A stretch of 64,000 bases of DNA from Conoideocrella luteorostrata. Lineage: Eukaryota; Ascomycota; Sordariomycetes; Hypocreales; Clavicipitaceae. The stretch's first letter is position 1, and each line of letters starts with the position of its first letter. Location: contig JASWJB010000052.1 of assembly GCA_032433595.1 (NCBI GenBank), positions 109,817-173,816 on the forward strand, in the 5' to 3' direction. The notes under the pieces were generated by a model that ran no database searches, was not told where the DNA came from, and was given only the letters and a program-made list of their open reading frames with translations. This document shows positions 1-11,800 of this stretch, one piece after another. Made by a program: the position numbers and the translations under genes.

Positions 1-690
1 TGTATTTTCGAAGAGATGGTATTTAAGTCCTGTCTGGAAATAAATTACAGCATTATGACCTTCAAATGACGAATATTTCTATTGTTCTAGATACTAGTAA
101 ATGCCTCAAATTTGCACACCAGCAACGAGCTGGAAATTTAGTCGCAAGCCACGATGCGCGGCAATAGACAACAATAAGAGGCACCAACAGCTAGCTCAAG
201 CCACCAACAACGAGCTGAACAGAACAATATTGAATTCGACGAATTCAGCTTGGTCAGGAAGGAATGCCTCGATTGAAGGCATCGGGAGAGGAATTTCATG
301 TATAAATCTCGTCAATTAGATGGAAATCAAGGACATCTTTCCACTGCACGCATCAGAGTTCCGTAGCTGCTCACATTGTGACACAGACCTTACAGTCTCA
401 CCACTATTTGCAACCAGGTATATAGTCCGACCGCTACACCTTTCCCAACCTTGGGCACATTATCTATTGGCCCGCAGTCATGGTAATCTTTTTATCTCAA
501 ATAGTTAACGTGCGACTGGCTACGAGTCGAGGCGAGGTTACCAAGTACGGGTCTAGCTCTATTTCTCTAACTACCGTGTTCCTCTGGCTGCTCGTAAACG
601 GCGCAGTTGACATTGGAAGCTACTGGGCGATAACCACTAATTATTGCTAAATATTGGCTACTAGATCTGTAAAAAGATCGTACTCAATCT
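1..690. other. No gene seen (left edge)
   Basis: About 690 bases with only short open frames, none resembling a protein family and none with a convincing intron. It lies downstream of the alpha-kinase gene and probably holds its 3' untranslated region plus intergenic DNA. Confidence 0.5.
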
Positions 691-3204
691 TTACCAAAGC
701 CGCCCTGAAATTTCTTTAACATCGCTACACCTGGTCGTCTCCCACAGACCACCCCCAACACCCACCGCCACCGTCGTGTCCTCCTCCCGATGCTCTTCAC
801 AAACACTGGGGCACTCCTCTCCCTGGCTCTCGCAATAAAACCTCGAAACTTCAAATGTATGATTCGACCCCGGCGCCACGCAGGTGACCTCTGTTCTAGT
901 CGCCTTGAGCTGTGGAAAACACCCATCGCACCAGTTACAACCAGGGTAGTCTAGCGACGTATTCGCTGTAGCGAGACGAATGATTTTGCGGCAGAGCTTG
1001 TTGGAGCAGCAGACAGTCGGGTCCATCGCCGGCCATGTCTCTCGGAAAGAAAAGCTGCCCGAAATTATCATTTTCTTGTTGCTGAGGAGGCCGAGATTGC
1101 GGCAGGTTTCTTTGCAGGTGTGCATGGCAAAGAAGAATTTGAAGCCGTCTTCGTTGAGGTTTGTCTTGCCCAGCTTGAAACGTTCTGTGTCACGGGTTTG
1201 AATGGCTGGGTCGGTCAAGGAGTAACAAGCGCCTTGGAGGTCTGTGACGAGGAAATGGCCCCATGACCGCTCAAAGGTGAAGTGCGAAAACGCTTGCGCA
1301 ATCTCATTCAACGGATCGTCGTCGTCGTCTAGTACGTACGCCCCATTGCTGTTGTACTTGACGTACTCGCCATCGATGAATGGCTCCAGCGATAGACGTC
1401 CCCTTGAAGCGTGCGATTTGTCTTCCAAGCAAAGGGTTGTGATGAAATCAATTGGCTGAGAGGACTTGACAAGACCATTGAACTCGAGCGCAAAGGCTTT
1501 GCAGAGAGCCTGCATGCGCATGTCCTCAACCAAATTGGCGAGCGACTCCTCGGGATCTTTGAAAGATTTGAGGACAAATCTGCTGGTTGTCGAAGCAGGC
1601 CGGGCATACGCTGCCACACGAACGGATCCTTGGGCGAATGGCTTGGAGCGGGCCGTTATGTTGAGCTTCACTAGCCCAAGCTTAATGTTCTCATCGTTGT
1701 CCATCATGGCATTTAAAGTATCAGCACTATGAACCGCGAGGTCAATGCAATAGCCCTCGACGGAGAGAGTTTGATCCAACCACCCGGGGGTATTCCAACG
1801 CGGGGGGGCCGTCTCGAGCGGGATGTCGGTAGCAGCGCCGTCTTCGACGATTGCGGTGAGACGTGGACTTTTGACGCCGCGAGGGCCGGAGGCGCGGTCA
1901 GTGCTGCTTTTGCTGCGGCTGAAGGCCAGCGATAGACGGTTTGCGGTGCGCGAGACGGAGGCGGTGATTGTGCTGACAACGAGATGGCGGAGAGTGTCAT
2001 ACGTAGTGCCCAGTTGCATCTCCTCGAAAAGCAGCCCGGTGCCTGCAGCTGTCTTCTTGGCTCGTGACTTGGCCAAGATGAGCGAGTCGGCTGTCCTGGT
2101 GTGGTAGGCGTTCTTGTGGTGAAGCTTGGCGTCTGCACCAGCCGAGGCAGTGGTGTAGACTTGGCTGAACTTGAGAGCCATGCGGTCGGTGGACGAGTTG
2201 ACGCGGAGGAGAGCGTAATTGACCTTGAGCTTGACCAATTGCTCGAGCAGATTCTCATGGGTCAGACCGTGAGGCTCGCTAGCTGTGCGATAATAATAGT
2301 CATCCTTCTCCTTGAAGTCATGCAAAGTGTGACCGTGGGGAGGAGCATCAGCGATGTGCACAAGACAGCGAGTCTGCTGCTGCCAAGAGGCGTTGATGGC
2401 CTGTTTTATCCCACCCAGTACATCTTCTGGCATATCACTGCCACCGCTTGCGCTCAGTGTAGACAAGAAGTCATGCACGTCGGCCACAGAGGTGGTAAAG
2501 TCAAGAAACTCAATATTCGGGTCGTCGTCATGATCCTTGTACCCAACCACGGCAATTCGCACGCTTGATTCATTAAGAAACGCATCCTTGATCTGACTGA
2601 CAATTGATCGAACCTGGTGCTTTGCCGCTTCAATGTAACTACTCATGGATAAGGTTGTATCCATCAAGAACAGCAAATCGGTCGAACAGGATTCTCTGAA
2701 TAAATCGGACTTGCCGCGGGGCCGCATCGCAGCGTTTGCGCGGTCGACTTCAGACTTTAATTCACGGAGTCGGCTCTTTGCATCGGCGGCAGAGATGGCG
2801 CCGCCGTCTTTGACCTTGGTCGATGCTGCGGACGGCTTGGTCACGGAGGCATAATTGCTCCGGTACGAGGGCGGCTGGCCCCTATCAGTAGTAGTAGGGA
2901 CGGCCCCGCGGACGATGGATGCTCGGAGTAGGTCGTCGGCGGCAGAAGAAGTTGCCGTCTTGGAGGAGTCTCTGGTGCGAGTGATGGTTGCTGAGGATGG
3001 CGGGGGGGCAGATGGCGTCTTCGAGATTGACGCTGCCGCCGCCGCCGCCGATGCTGCTGCTGCCGAGGTGTTTAGCTTGCTGGTGAGCGATTGACGGAGG
3101 AGGTCGTCTGCGAGTTTGCGCATGCTCTCTTTCGAGGAACCCTTGCCGGCCACGCTGGCGCGCGTGTAAGACGCCGAAGAAGGATCACCAGACGATTTCT
3201 TCAT
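691..3204 (-). CDS. vWA domain-alpha-kinase protein
   Basis: Single-exon gene for 837 residues. Residues 1-170 are low-complexity Ser/Ala/Thr. A von Willebrand factor A domain follows (about 174-370) with a MIDAS metal site, DTTLS at 182-186, and the conserved GGSDMPED at 254-261. An atypical alpha-kinase (MHCK/eEF2K) domain spans about 520-712: VLKSF with the likely nucleotide-binding lysine at 545, DLQGA at 655-659, LTDPAIQT at 663-670, and the zinc-binding HTCKETC segment (His695, Cys697, Cys701). A second Cys cluster (CCSNKLC, CNWCDGC) follows at 732-762. The order matches vWA/alpha-kinase proteins such as Dictyostelium VwkA, a Ser/Thr kinase; the substrate here is unknown. The first Met was chosen because the low-complexity N-terminus is in frame and no upstream exon is evident. 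Length and motifs are intact. Confidence 0.88.
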   Translation of the reverse strand: MKKSSGDPSSASYTRASVAGKGSSKESMRKLADDLLRQSLTSKLNTSAAAASAAAAAASISKTPSAPPPSSATITRTRDSSKTATSSAADDLLRASIVRGAVPTTTDRGQPPSYRSNYASVTKPSAASTKVKDGGAISAADAKSRLRELKSEVDRANAAMRPRGKSDLFRESCSTDLLFLMDTTLSMSSYIEAAKHQVRSIVSQIKDAFLNESSVRIAVVGYKDHDDDPNIEFLDFTTSVADVHDFLSTLSASGGSDMPEDVLGGIKQAINASWQQQTRCLVHIADAPPHGHTLHDFKEKDDYYYRTASEPHGLTHENLLEQLVKLKVNYALLRVNSSTDRMALKFSQVYTTASAGADAKLHHKNAYHTRTADSLILAKSRAKKTAAGTGLLFEEMQLGTTYDTLRHLVVSTITASVSRTANRLSLAFSRSKSSTDRASGPRGVKSPRLTAIVEDGAATDIPLETAPPRWNTPGWLDQTLSVEGYCIDLAVHSADTLNAMMDNDENIKLGLVKLNITARSKPFAQGSVRVAAYARPASTTSRFVLKSFKDPEESLANLVEDMRMQALCKAFALEFNGLVKSSQPIDFITTLCLEDKSHASRGRLSLEPFIDGEYVKYNSNGAYVLDDDDDPLNEIAQAFSHFTFERSWGHFLVTDLQGACYSLTDPAIQTRDTERFKLGKTNLNEDGFKFFFAMHTCKETCRNLGLLSNKKMIISGSFSFRETWPAMDPTVCCSNKLCRKIIRLATANTSLDYPGCNWCDGCFPQLKATRTEVTCVAPGSNHTFEVSRFYCESQGEECPSVCEEHREEDTTVAVGVGGGLWETTRCSDVKEISGRLW

Positions 3205-5619
3205 CGTAGTACCTGTGTTACGTAGAGTATAAGACCTAATTAAAGCTACTGGAGTAACCTTTAATAGGCATACAATTTTGCTCCAGCGGTTGAGCGGTTA
3301 ATTGTTCCAACAAACTTGTGCTCTTCAATGAAGTAATGTGCCGTTGAGGAACACGAAGCTCAACCTCAGTCCACAGCGACGGGATCCCACGCTCATATCA
3401 AGCAATCCGTCCACGACAGCCTAGTCCAGCCAGCGCCTGCTCTAGATGCACAAAGCTGCCCGGCTCAATCATGTACGGGGGTGCATTTACACAACTCCCC
3501 CCAGTCCGACCGACGGTTGCCTGAGAACCGCCAGCCCAGTCACTGTCGCGGCCTAACCACGTTGCCCGGTCCGCGCCACCGTCAGAACCAATGTTCAAGA
3601 GGCTGCCGAAAGCTTATCATGCCCTAGCGACCGACCGCTCGCTGATTCTGATTAGCACCCCCACCGAGTATATGTATACGCAGCCCCGTCTGATAGTTTG
3701 TCCAGGGTCCGTCAATCATCGTGTCTTGCGGCTGAGGAGTTGGGATGGCGTTGAAGCTGACAGCGGGGCCTCCCGCGCCAAGCCCCAGAGAATTGACAAT
3801 TTTGGCAACTGCGCCATGGACGATCAATCAGGTAGAGATGACTACAGAGAGCGAGTGAGCTACATCGCATGAAAGACTTCCATAGGCAGCCTCCCTACGT
3901 AAGCCCCGCAACGACCAAATCGCACACAACATTGCTGCGGCACAATGCTTCACCATAGAGAGGTATCTGTGTGTGCTGAAGTGCTGTGCGCCTAGGTAAG
4001 CCAGTTTCCCCACTCCACCGGATAGGATACACCATACAATACGTCTTTGCATGACGCTAACCACAGGGCGAACCAAGGCGAACCAAGGCGAACCAAGACG
4101 AACCAAATACATGGTAGATATTGACCAATATTTGAGCTGCGGGCACTGGGCACTGCGGGTAACTAGCCCTGCTGCCCACTTGGTTTCTTACCAAATTGGC
4201 CACTGCTCAACCCGTTAACCCACAGAACAAGGCGAGAAAACAGAAAACCACTGTTTTCATAGCATTAGATCAACACTGTGGTGATGTGCTGCTACCGGCA
4301 AAATGGCCTTCTCGAATCTCTATTGCATGTGACTGCTTGTACAAGTGTCGCCAAACATTCATGTTTACCGGCTCCATGTTCCCCAGTGCGCCAGCTCACA
4401 AGAGCTACGTGCACCCTATCTAACCCGTTAGGTCTGCGGGGGGTGACAATGCGATTGATTACTGACGATTCTGCCGTCGCTGAGGCCCCATCTCTGGTGA
4501 CCTAACGGAGCAATAAAATGCTGTCCTCACCACACTCACTACTTCGTAGTCGCTTGAGACATCCGAGTCAAACCTTGAAAAAAAAAGAAGGGGGGGCGTT
4601 GGGCGGGGGCCAGGACTTTTGGAAAAGTATCAATCAGGCAATAGACAGATTCGAGACATACAGATATTCTGATGGAGGCGGCCAATCATGGGGAACGAAG
4701 TACCACACCCTCCTGCCCACCGCGCAGAGGCGCCCGTGGCTTACAGGCCGAAGATGCAATCAAGGCCAATCATGGACAGTGAGGCAGCACATTTGTGACC
4801 AGCAATGTTTAGCAAAGCCAGTGACGATAGCACAATCACGGCCCAAGCAAACATATGGTTTTGTATTCCGCCACATGGCTGCGGGCTTTATTGCCTGTTT
4901 CCATCCATTCTCCGTCCTCAGCCCGTCTCTACCTCTGCTCGTCTGCTTGCGCTATGCAACAAACAAGGTCACACCCACACACAGCCGATTCTCGGGTAGA
5001 AGGCCTTTATTTGTCAAATTGTTTTTGGTATGACAGCTACGATGCCTGACACGCCATACATAGTATACTCCGTACGGAAGCCTACAAAGCGGTGCATACC
5101 ATACGACTCCACGGAACGTATACCCTACCTGGAAGCTACTGATGTGCCCAGCACCGCGGTAGCACGCTGCATGATCTGATCCTGCTTACGCTATGAATGA
5201 GCCACCGAGAAGATGTGAATATTGTTCAAGCAGAGGGTTTGGAGGGTGTTCTGGCCTGGCCTTCTCGCCTCCAATCACAGGCCTTGAATATAGCGACGGC
5301 AGTTGTGCCATGTTTGCTGGCCGCACGGCTGACGCAACCAACGTTGAAAATCGCTCAAGGCTCGAGCACACTTGAGTTGCAAATAGGGACATAGGAGTTT
5401 ACAGAGACTTGATTAAAAATGTGCATCATTGCATTCATATTACTTTATAGAGCAGCTACAATAAATTCATTCGTCTGACATTTTCATGTGGCAAGGGACT
5501 ACTACTACGACGACCTGGTCGCCTTCTAGTCCTTCCATTGCATTGACAACAGTCCGCAGATCAAACGATCAACTACATCCCTTAATCCAAGGAATCCTAT
5601 GCTAAACGCCTCCAAAACC
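3205..5619. other. Intergenic region with a short tandem repeat
   Basis: The 2.4-kb gap between two minus-strand genes. It holds the upstream region of the alpha-kinase gene (just above 3204) and the 3' flank of the ankyrin gene. Open frames are short and show no family signal. A four-copy 10-base repeat lies at 4067-4106. Confidence 0.5.
4067..4106. repeat. 10-bp tandem repeat, 4 copies
   Basis: Unit GGCGAACCAA is repeated four times; the last copy has one change (GACG). It is intergenic and no function is apparent. Confidence 0.9.
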
Positions 5620-8600
5620 CTATATGCTATCCACATTCGTATCGTGAAAACCGTCATGCGCTAACCACTTCTCAGCCAGTTCCGGCGGCATCCCACAATA
5701 TCCCTCCGGCTGCTTAACACCTCTTCCCGGTTCCTGCGGTCTGTACATTCGGTCGTCCAATTTACCAGTATCTCGCAAAATCCGGATCATCCTTTCCGAC
5801 CCGTTGACCTCTTTATCTAAACTTAAGAGGGAACTAATGTACTTACTAAGCGAGTACACAATGCCCTCTCGGTCGGTGTACAAATACCGATCGTTTCGTT
5901 TGGCATCTTTGGCTACCTCGAGGGCTTCCAGCATGGCTTCTAATATGTCAGGTCCGTTGTCGATGGCGAAATGGAGTACCGTTTTTTGCCGCCTGCGCCA
6001 GGAGAGATCTGTTCGCTGTGCGAGCAGCTTCATTGTTCGTTTTTGTCTGTCTTCGAATTTTCCATTTGCGTTAGCGACTTTGCACCACGGACGCGCCTTG
6101 GAGTAACAAGCCAACGCAAGGGGAATCATCATTTCAAAGTTTTCCCCCGGATGGTCCGCGCTGTGGCGCTTGAGAAGCCACTGAACGAAATCTGGCAGCG
6201 CAAGCAGAGCTGCTGTGTGTAGCGATTCATCGTCTACATCTTCACCACACCGTAGTGCGCTGTAGGCCTCAAAATTGCCGAGGTATAATGCTGCCTGGCC
6301 GAGACGGGGGTCATGATCGAATATTTTTTCGAAATTTGGCTCTGCTGGTTTCTGGCTAAGGTACGAGAACGAACGACGTGGGATGACAGAAGTTGTGATT
6401 GTACTCCTGTGCTGCTTGAGAAGGGCCTCGAGGACGGAAGTTCGGCTCGGATCGAGCATGCAAGCAAATGCTGCTGAGACTTGCGACTTGGGCGTGAGGT
6501 ATAGAGGTTTCGCTAACCAATGTCAGTGCCGGATGCGATTGAGGAGCATGAAATAAGCTTGCCTTCTTGCCCTCGAGCGATTAGAGCCAGTAGCGTGCGG
6601 TTCGAGATCTTCTTAACCTGGAACAACGCCCACAGCAAAGGCGTGACTGCCTCAACCGCCCAATGCTTACACAACGACCATTTCAACAACTTCCCTGCCG
6701 GTGCTCCGTACCCCAGCAACTTCTTTACCAGTGACCCTCCATCTGGGAATTTGAGCATAGCCTCGAACAACAACTTCGGATCTTTGATGCGTGCCGCCGA
6801 CGGTGCGAGTGTTTCCATGCACATGCCCAGCCACTTGACAACGTCCTTCTCCTGAGAGCAACGCTCTAACAGAGCACGAATGACTGTATCAACTTCTGCG
6901 TAGAGACACATTGCCTTGAAAGCAGTGCCATTTCCAGCGTCGCACGCCAATGTGAAACATTTTGCCCCGTCTTCATTGGGATTGGCGCCATGCGCAAGCA
7001 GAAATTGGATTGCGGCAATGTCTTGACCATCCTTGAGTGTGTCGATGAGTGCCTGGCCTAGAGCCTCCTTGGTAATATTATGATTCAGTAGACAGCGATA
7101 AATACTTAACTTCGCCGCAGGCTTCACTGCTGAAGAAGTACGAGCCAGTTGAAACGCAGCCTCGGCAGCATTCCCATCCTTGATGTGCTTGGCCAGCAAC
7201 TCCATAATTTCCGTACCAGCTTTCAGTCTGAACGAGAGCTTCAGCGGTAAGAATTCCTCGAATTCTACTTCAGCGCCGTGTTCAAGTAAAAGTTTTGGCA
7301 AGGCAATATCAGTTAGGCCTGCGTCTTCTAACGCGCTAACGAGGGCTTCTGAGACGGGGTGTCCTCGAATCTTCCCGCCGCTGAGCATTGTCTCGTAAAC
7401 CCAGAGACGACGATCGGCCTTCATCGGCGTCACGCGCGCGTGGACGAACAATTTCCACATGGCATTATCGGCTTTGCAGTTGAGGACCAACAGTTCGAAC
7501 AGTTCTTTGCTGCTCTTAGCGAGCGCGGCTTGAAGGTCCCGGAGGCTGACTTTGACACGACGTGCGATAAGTAGTTTCGGGAGGAGAATTGAATCGCTGA
7601 ATTGATTAATGCTGTTGTAGAGCAAGTCTGTCATTTCGGCCGTTTTGAGTCCGGTCTCGGAGGCGAGGAGGAGGTCCAGTACGGCTTCTTTTTGTGACTG
7701 AACCAGCTTTGGCGATGCCAACGCTGCAAAGCAGGACCTGCTAATGGAGGATCCATTGGGGCGGTAGGATAGGAGAGTCTCGAGTACTGCGGTGGAGCTG
7801 ACTGACATTGCGGCAGCAATTCTTAGAGCCTTGCCACCATTCGCATCGACGGACGCTCCGCGCCGCAATAGAAGCCGCAGACCTATCTGATCCCCACCCT
7901 CCGAAAGAGCCTCCATGGTCTCCTCAAATAACGTATCGGACTGGCCAATCTCCACGAAGCGGGCTTTGTCTAAAAGCAAAGTCATCATATCAAGCTGAAC
8001 GTGCCGGGGCATCGCGTTATGCGTAGCAATGAACGCAGTCCGCATGGAGCTACTACTCAAACTAGAAGACGAAAGGATTATCCTAAGAAGGGAAGCATTA
8101 TGCTCTTCCACAGCTATCCGGGGAATTGCTCCATTGTGAATATTTACATCGAGGCCGTGGCGCAGGAAGCATGGGATGATTGAAGTCAAGTGTTGGCTTC
8201 CCTTGAGCTGCTCTGGTGTGCATACCGCGTTGACTGTGGCTGCGCTCACAGAGGCTGCTGACTCGAGGACTAGCTCGAGGGCTTCGGCATTGAAGCTGCT
8301 CGCGATAAAAATGGTGGAGAGAAGTCTCTGCAAGCTAACTGGCTGCAGTGGACACGCTTTGCAGAGAACGGCGAGCATGGAGTAATTTGAATTGGCCCAA
8401 GCTGCGATGTAGGCGCCACCTTGAGAGTGGTTTGCATTTGTGCCATGTTTGATCAGCAGACGCGCAATGTCCTCAGTGCGAGGTCTGTCGGAGCCGGCGA
8501 CCAGGATGAGGGTTCCGCCCAACGGCGGTCCTCCCGCTCCGTGTTGTAGCAGGAGTTCGATGATGGAGTATGTCACATCATCGCCGTGCTCTGAAATCCG

Positions 8601-10517
8601 AGCAAAGGCCAGCGGCACAGCTTCGGACACAAGGGCGGCATGTGGAGATGCTTCGCAGAGGAGCCTGATGACGGCGATATTGCCTTGCTGGATGGCGATC
8701 TGGAAGACGTTTCGCCCACCATCGCTGCCGACGTGAATCAAGATTTTGTATTCGAGCATGATTCGGATGAGTTTGAGGTCGGGATTCGATGACTCAACTG
8801 CGCAGACAAGCGCACTAACAAGGGCCACTTTCTTGACGCCTTTGTTGGCGAGGATCCGGACTACTTGCCGTCGAATGGCGTTGTCGGTAATGTTCATCGC
8901 CACGGGCAGCACCGGCGAGAGTTGCTCGCTGCTGATGTTCTTCTGTAACAAGGTCTGCAGCATCTCAATGTCCATAGTATCGAGCGTAGCCCTAATTGCA
9001 GCGGCCGACTCGAACGAGATCAACGCGCCCATTTCCAGGAGCGCATCGACAACCCGCCGACATTTCTTCTTCACCGCGCAGACGAGCTTCCGGTCCAACG
9101 CTGGGCCCTGTAGACTCTTTGACGCATCAGCGAATATGCTGAGAAAGCGGAGCATGTCGTCCTCTGACGCAGACTCTGGGACGAATGACACCAGCCTAGA
9201 TGCCTCATCAGATGTAATATTGGTATAAGCCATGATTTCCAAAACGGGAAAGTCCATCCTTGCCACCACTGCTTGGATGGAGATTGATGGACGGATATCG
9301 GCGCTAACGAGAAGTCTAATCATAGGAAGTCGTCCCTCGAGAATACTCTGGTTTATCTCACGCCGTAGAGCGTCCCCATTTCTAAGTAGACCGACTTGGT
9401 TGAGTAGAGAGTAGAGAGTATATCGTGTCTGCTGGTCCGCGATGACGGAGACACGCTGACATGCTTGCATAGCGATATCCTCATGCTCTACACGATCGCC
9501 CGTGGGGCTCAGGAAGCATGCAGTGTCTTTACTGGCCACTCGCTTGCACGTCGCTAGGTAAGCGAGAAGCACTGCAACCGCGGCGGTGCTCTTCGCCTCG
9601 AGCTCTTTGAGGAGGAGCTGTCCGCTCGCGATCCACGAGCAATGGTCCACGCATTGGAGCAAAATTTTTGGTGGCCTCCTCCCCTCAGCAGCGGCTGTAA
9701 TCTCCGCCTCGAGGCAGTACTGCCAGTCCTCGACATTCATTCCATTCGGCGCCGACAGGAGCAGCTTCACGACGTCAATGTCGCCTCGCTTCACGTATTC
9801 ACGAATGAGGTCTCTGTTCATGGAGAGGATTGCGGCACCGAAACTGACCAGGATGTACACAGAGTTCATGTCCCGCTTTTCAAGAGCAACCTTGAATGCC
9901 TGGTTCATCAGCGCCTGTTCTGTACCGAGTTGGCACATTAAGCGGATGTACTCTGTGTTTCCTTGCTGGATAGCAACCCCTAGCCAATACGCCATGCCAT
10001 GGGACGACGAGGTAGACCGGCGAAATATGCTGGATTGTCGCTTTTGAAGCTTGCTGTCGTGGAAGTGCCCCCATAGCTCATCCAGCGAATGCAAATTCTC
10101 CACGGACGAGAGGATTGCGTATGCGACGCGTATATCAGGGAGTGGATTCAAGGCAAGTAGAGCGTCGAAGGCTTTGCCGACTTCGTGTTTTGTGAAGGTC
10201 CATTTTCCTTCGTCGAGTCTTAGATTTTTTCGGCTAGGAATACGCAGCAGATGGCGTTTTTGTTGGTCGGGTTGGCGGTAACCTGGATCGCTCGTACGTG
10301 CCCATACGAGCCATGTCCTCGCGGTGGCACGATGTTCGTCCGTGACGAGAGCTTCAAAGTCATAGTCGTCGGGTCTGGCGAGTCGGACAAGCGGGTCGGG
10401 AGGGGAGAGGCCGGCGTGGTCGAGGAGGGTCGCGAGTTTGGTGTCGCTGGGGGTGGCGGTGGGAGTGAGGATTGAGCCGACAATCGTGCTCGTAAGGGAG
10501 TCATCGTTGCTGTCCAT
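5620..10517 (-). CDS. Large ankyrin-type repeat protein, two exons
   Basis: Spliced gene: exon 1 10517-6563, exon 2 6512-5620, 1615 residues. The 50-base intron (6562-6513) begins GCAAGC rather than GT and ends TTAG, with CTGAC just upstream; removing it keeps frame (phase 1) and replaces a TAG at 6513-6515. The protein is built from degenerate helical repeats with ankyrin signatures such as LLLQHGA, LLLEHGAEVE and FLLAHGANPN, spread from about residue 180 to the end. No NACHT, kinase or DNA-binding domain and no signal peptide is visible. Large fungal ankyrin proteins of this kind are common and mostly uncharacterised; a scaffolding or recognition role is inference. The start is the first Met after an in-frame stop-rich stretch. 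Confidence 0.82.
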
Positions 10518-11399
10518 CCTCCTCCCGTTTTATCAGCAACAATAACGCATTAATTAAATTCAAGATGGACTTTGGTGAAGTAAATTGCCCATCAAGTTTA
10601 GAGGCAGTGCGAATAAACGCAGTGGCGCACAGAGAGAGAGAGAGAGAGCAGCTGAAAAACCGACAAATCCAGCACCAATCGATAGCCGTGGAAAAGGTCC
10701 GTCCCGAAGGCGCAGAACGCCATCAATAAAGCCCAGCAAAGCGCCAAAAAGGCAGCAAAAGCAAGACGAGGCGTTGCGGCAGAGCCTGTTCACGCAGCCC
10801 GTCGCCGCTCAGCCCAACTTTTGACCCCTGACAGGCTTGCCCCTACGGACTCCCAATCACTTGGGCGAGACCTGGGGACAATTAGGTGGTACAAACTAGC
10901 CAACGAGGCTGCAAAAGCGGCTTTCTGTACAACGCAGTGGCAACGCCGCCCGCCCCTGCAAAACGCCGCAGCTCGCTACAGCGAGAAAAGAGAAAACGTG
11001 CAGGAGCCGGCCATCTCTTGTTGGATCGGCTTTAGGAAACGATAACAATAAAAGCCCGTTGCAAGACATGGAAATTGATCTCTGCTGAATAGGCCTACTG
11101 CAAGGCATGGGATGCACCGGAGGAGATATTGCCTTGGGAAGTTTGAACTTGGCTTCGTGGTACATGCGTTGCCCGATCAAGCCTGCACGGCCCGTCAAGT
11201 ATACCCGCTGCAAGGTGCGTCAGCACTAGCAGGCCTTCCGCCGGCTTGTCTGGGGCCGGCGACCTCCTACGACCCTACGATCTAAAATAGCTTTGCCACC
11301 GTACTAGGCAAAGCTCCAGGGCCGCCCAATGACGGGCACAATTCGTACCGCAGCTTTTCCATAGTGTGCGGCTGAGCCGATGCTGGTTATCGCGCTTTG
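10518..11399. other. Upstream region of the ankyrin gene
   Basis: No gene seen. The stretch probably contains the promoter of the minus-strand ankyrin gene. A (GA)n run lies near 10628-10646. Short open frames on both strands (for example 10585-10824) are Arg/Lys-rich and look like chance reading of purine-rich DNA. Confidence 0.4.
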
Positions 11400-11400
11400 T

Positions 11401-11800
11401 CTAATAGGCGCTGTGCCACAATGCCTCAAGGAACCGAATGGTCCTCCCGTCGAAGCGCAGGCCAGTGAGTTTCTGCCGATGCCTCGGACTCAGTTGATAT
11501 AACCGGAACACGACAGCTAACAGTTTCCGCTGGAGGATCATATACTTTTGCGTGCTTGATAGCGGCCGTACTAGTGTAAATGGCTCTAGTGAGCTTGAAG
11601 TGGCTCGCACGCTTTTGAGCCAACGACGAACATTGCAGCTGGTTCCACGTACTATTTCGTCGCAACGTTCCGTCGTCGGGTTCGCCGAATCTAGCAGCTG
11701 CGCGATCGTAGTCTCATCTTCCGCCGTGCTTACTAAACTATCTTCGAAGCCCAGTATGCCACGGCTTACGAGGCCAGGTGGCGGCAGCGCGGCTCGCTAG
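11401..11800 (-). pseudogene. Possible helicase-associated fragment
   Basis: About 130 codons are open on the minus strand and read as plausible protein, with Trp/Arg-rich text such as NVRRWLKSVRATSSSLEPF and a following basic helix (RKLLAVVFRLYQLSPRHRQ). The style resembles the region upstream of RecQ-like helicases found in repetitive fungal DNA, but no helicase motif is present. It is bounded on both sides by DNA without coding character, so it is a fragment at best. The family call is weak. Confidence 0.3.

Noticed and set aside
1713..2258. 181-codon minus-strand frame inside the alpha-kinase gene
   Set aside because: It is an out-of-frame shadow of a gene whose own frame carries clear kinase and vWA motifs.
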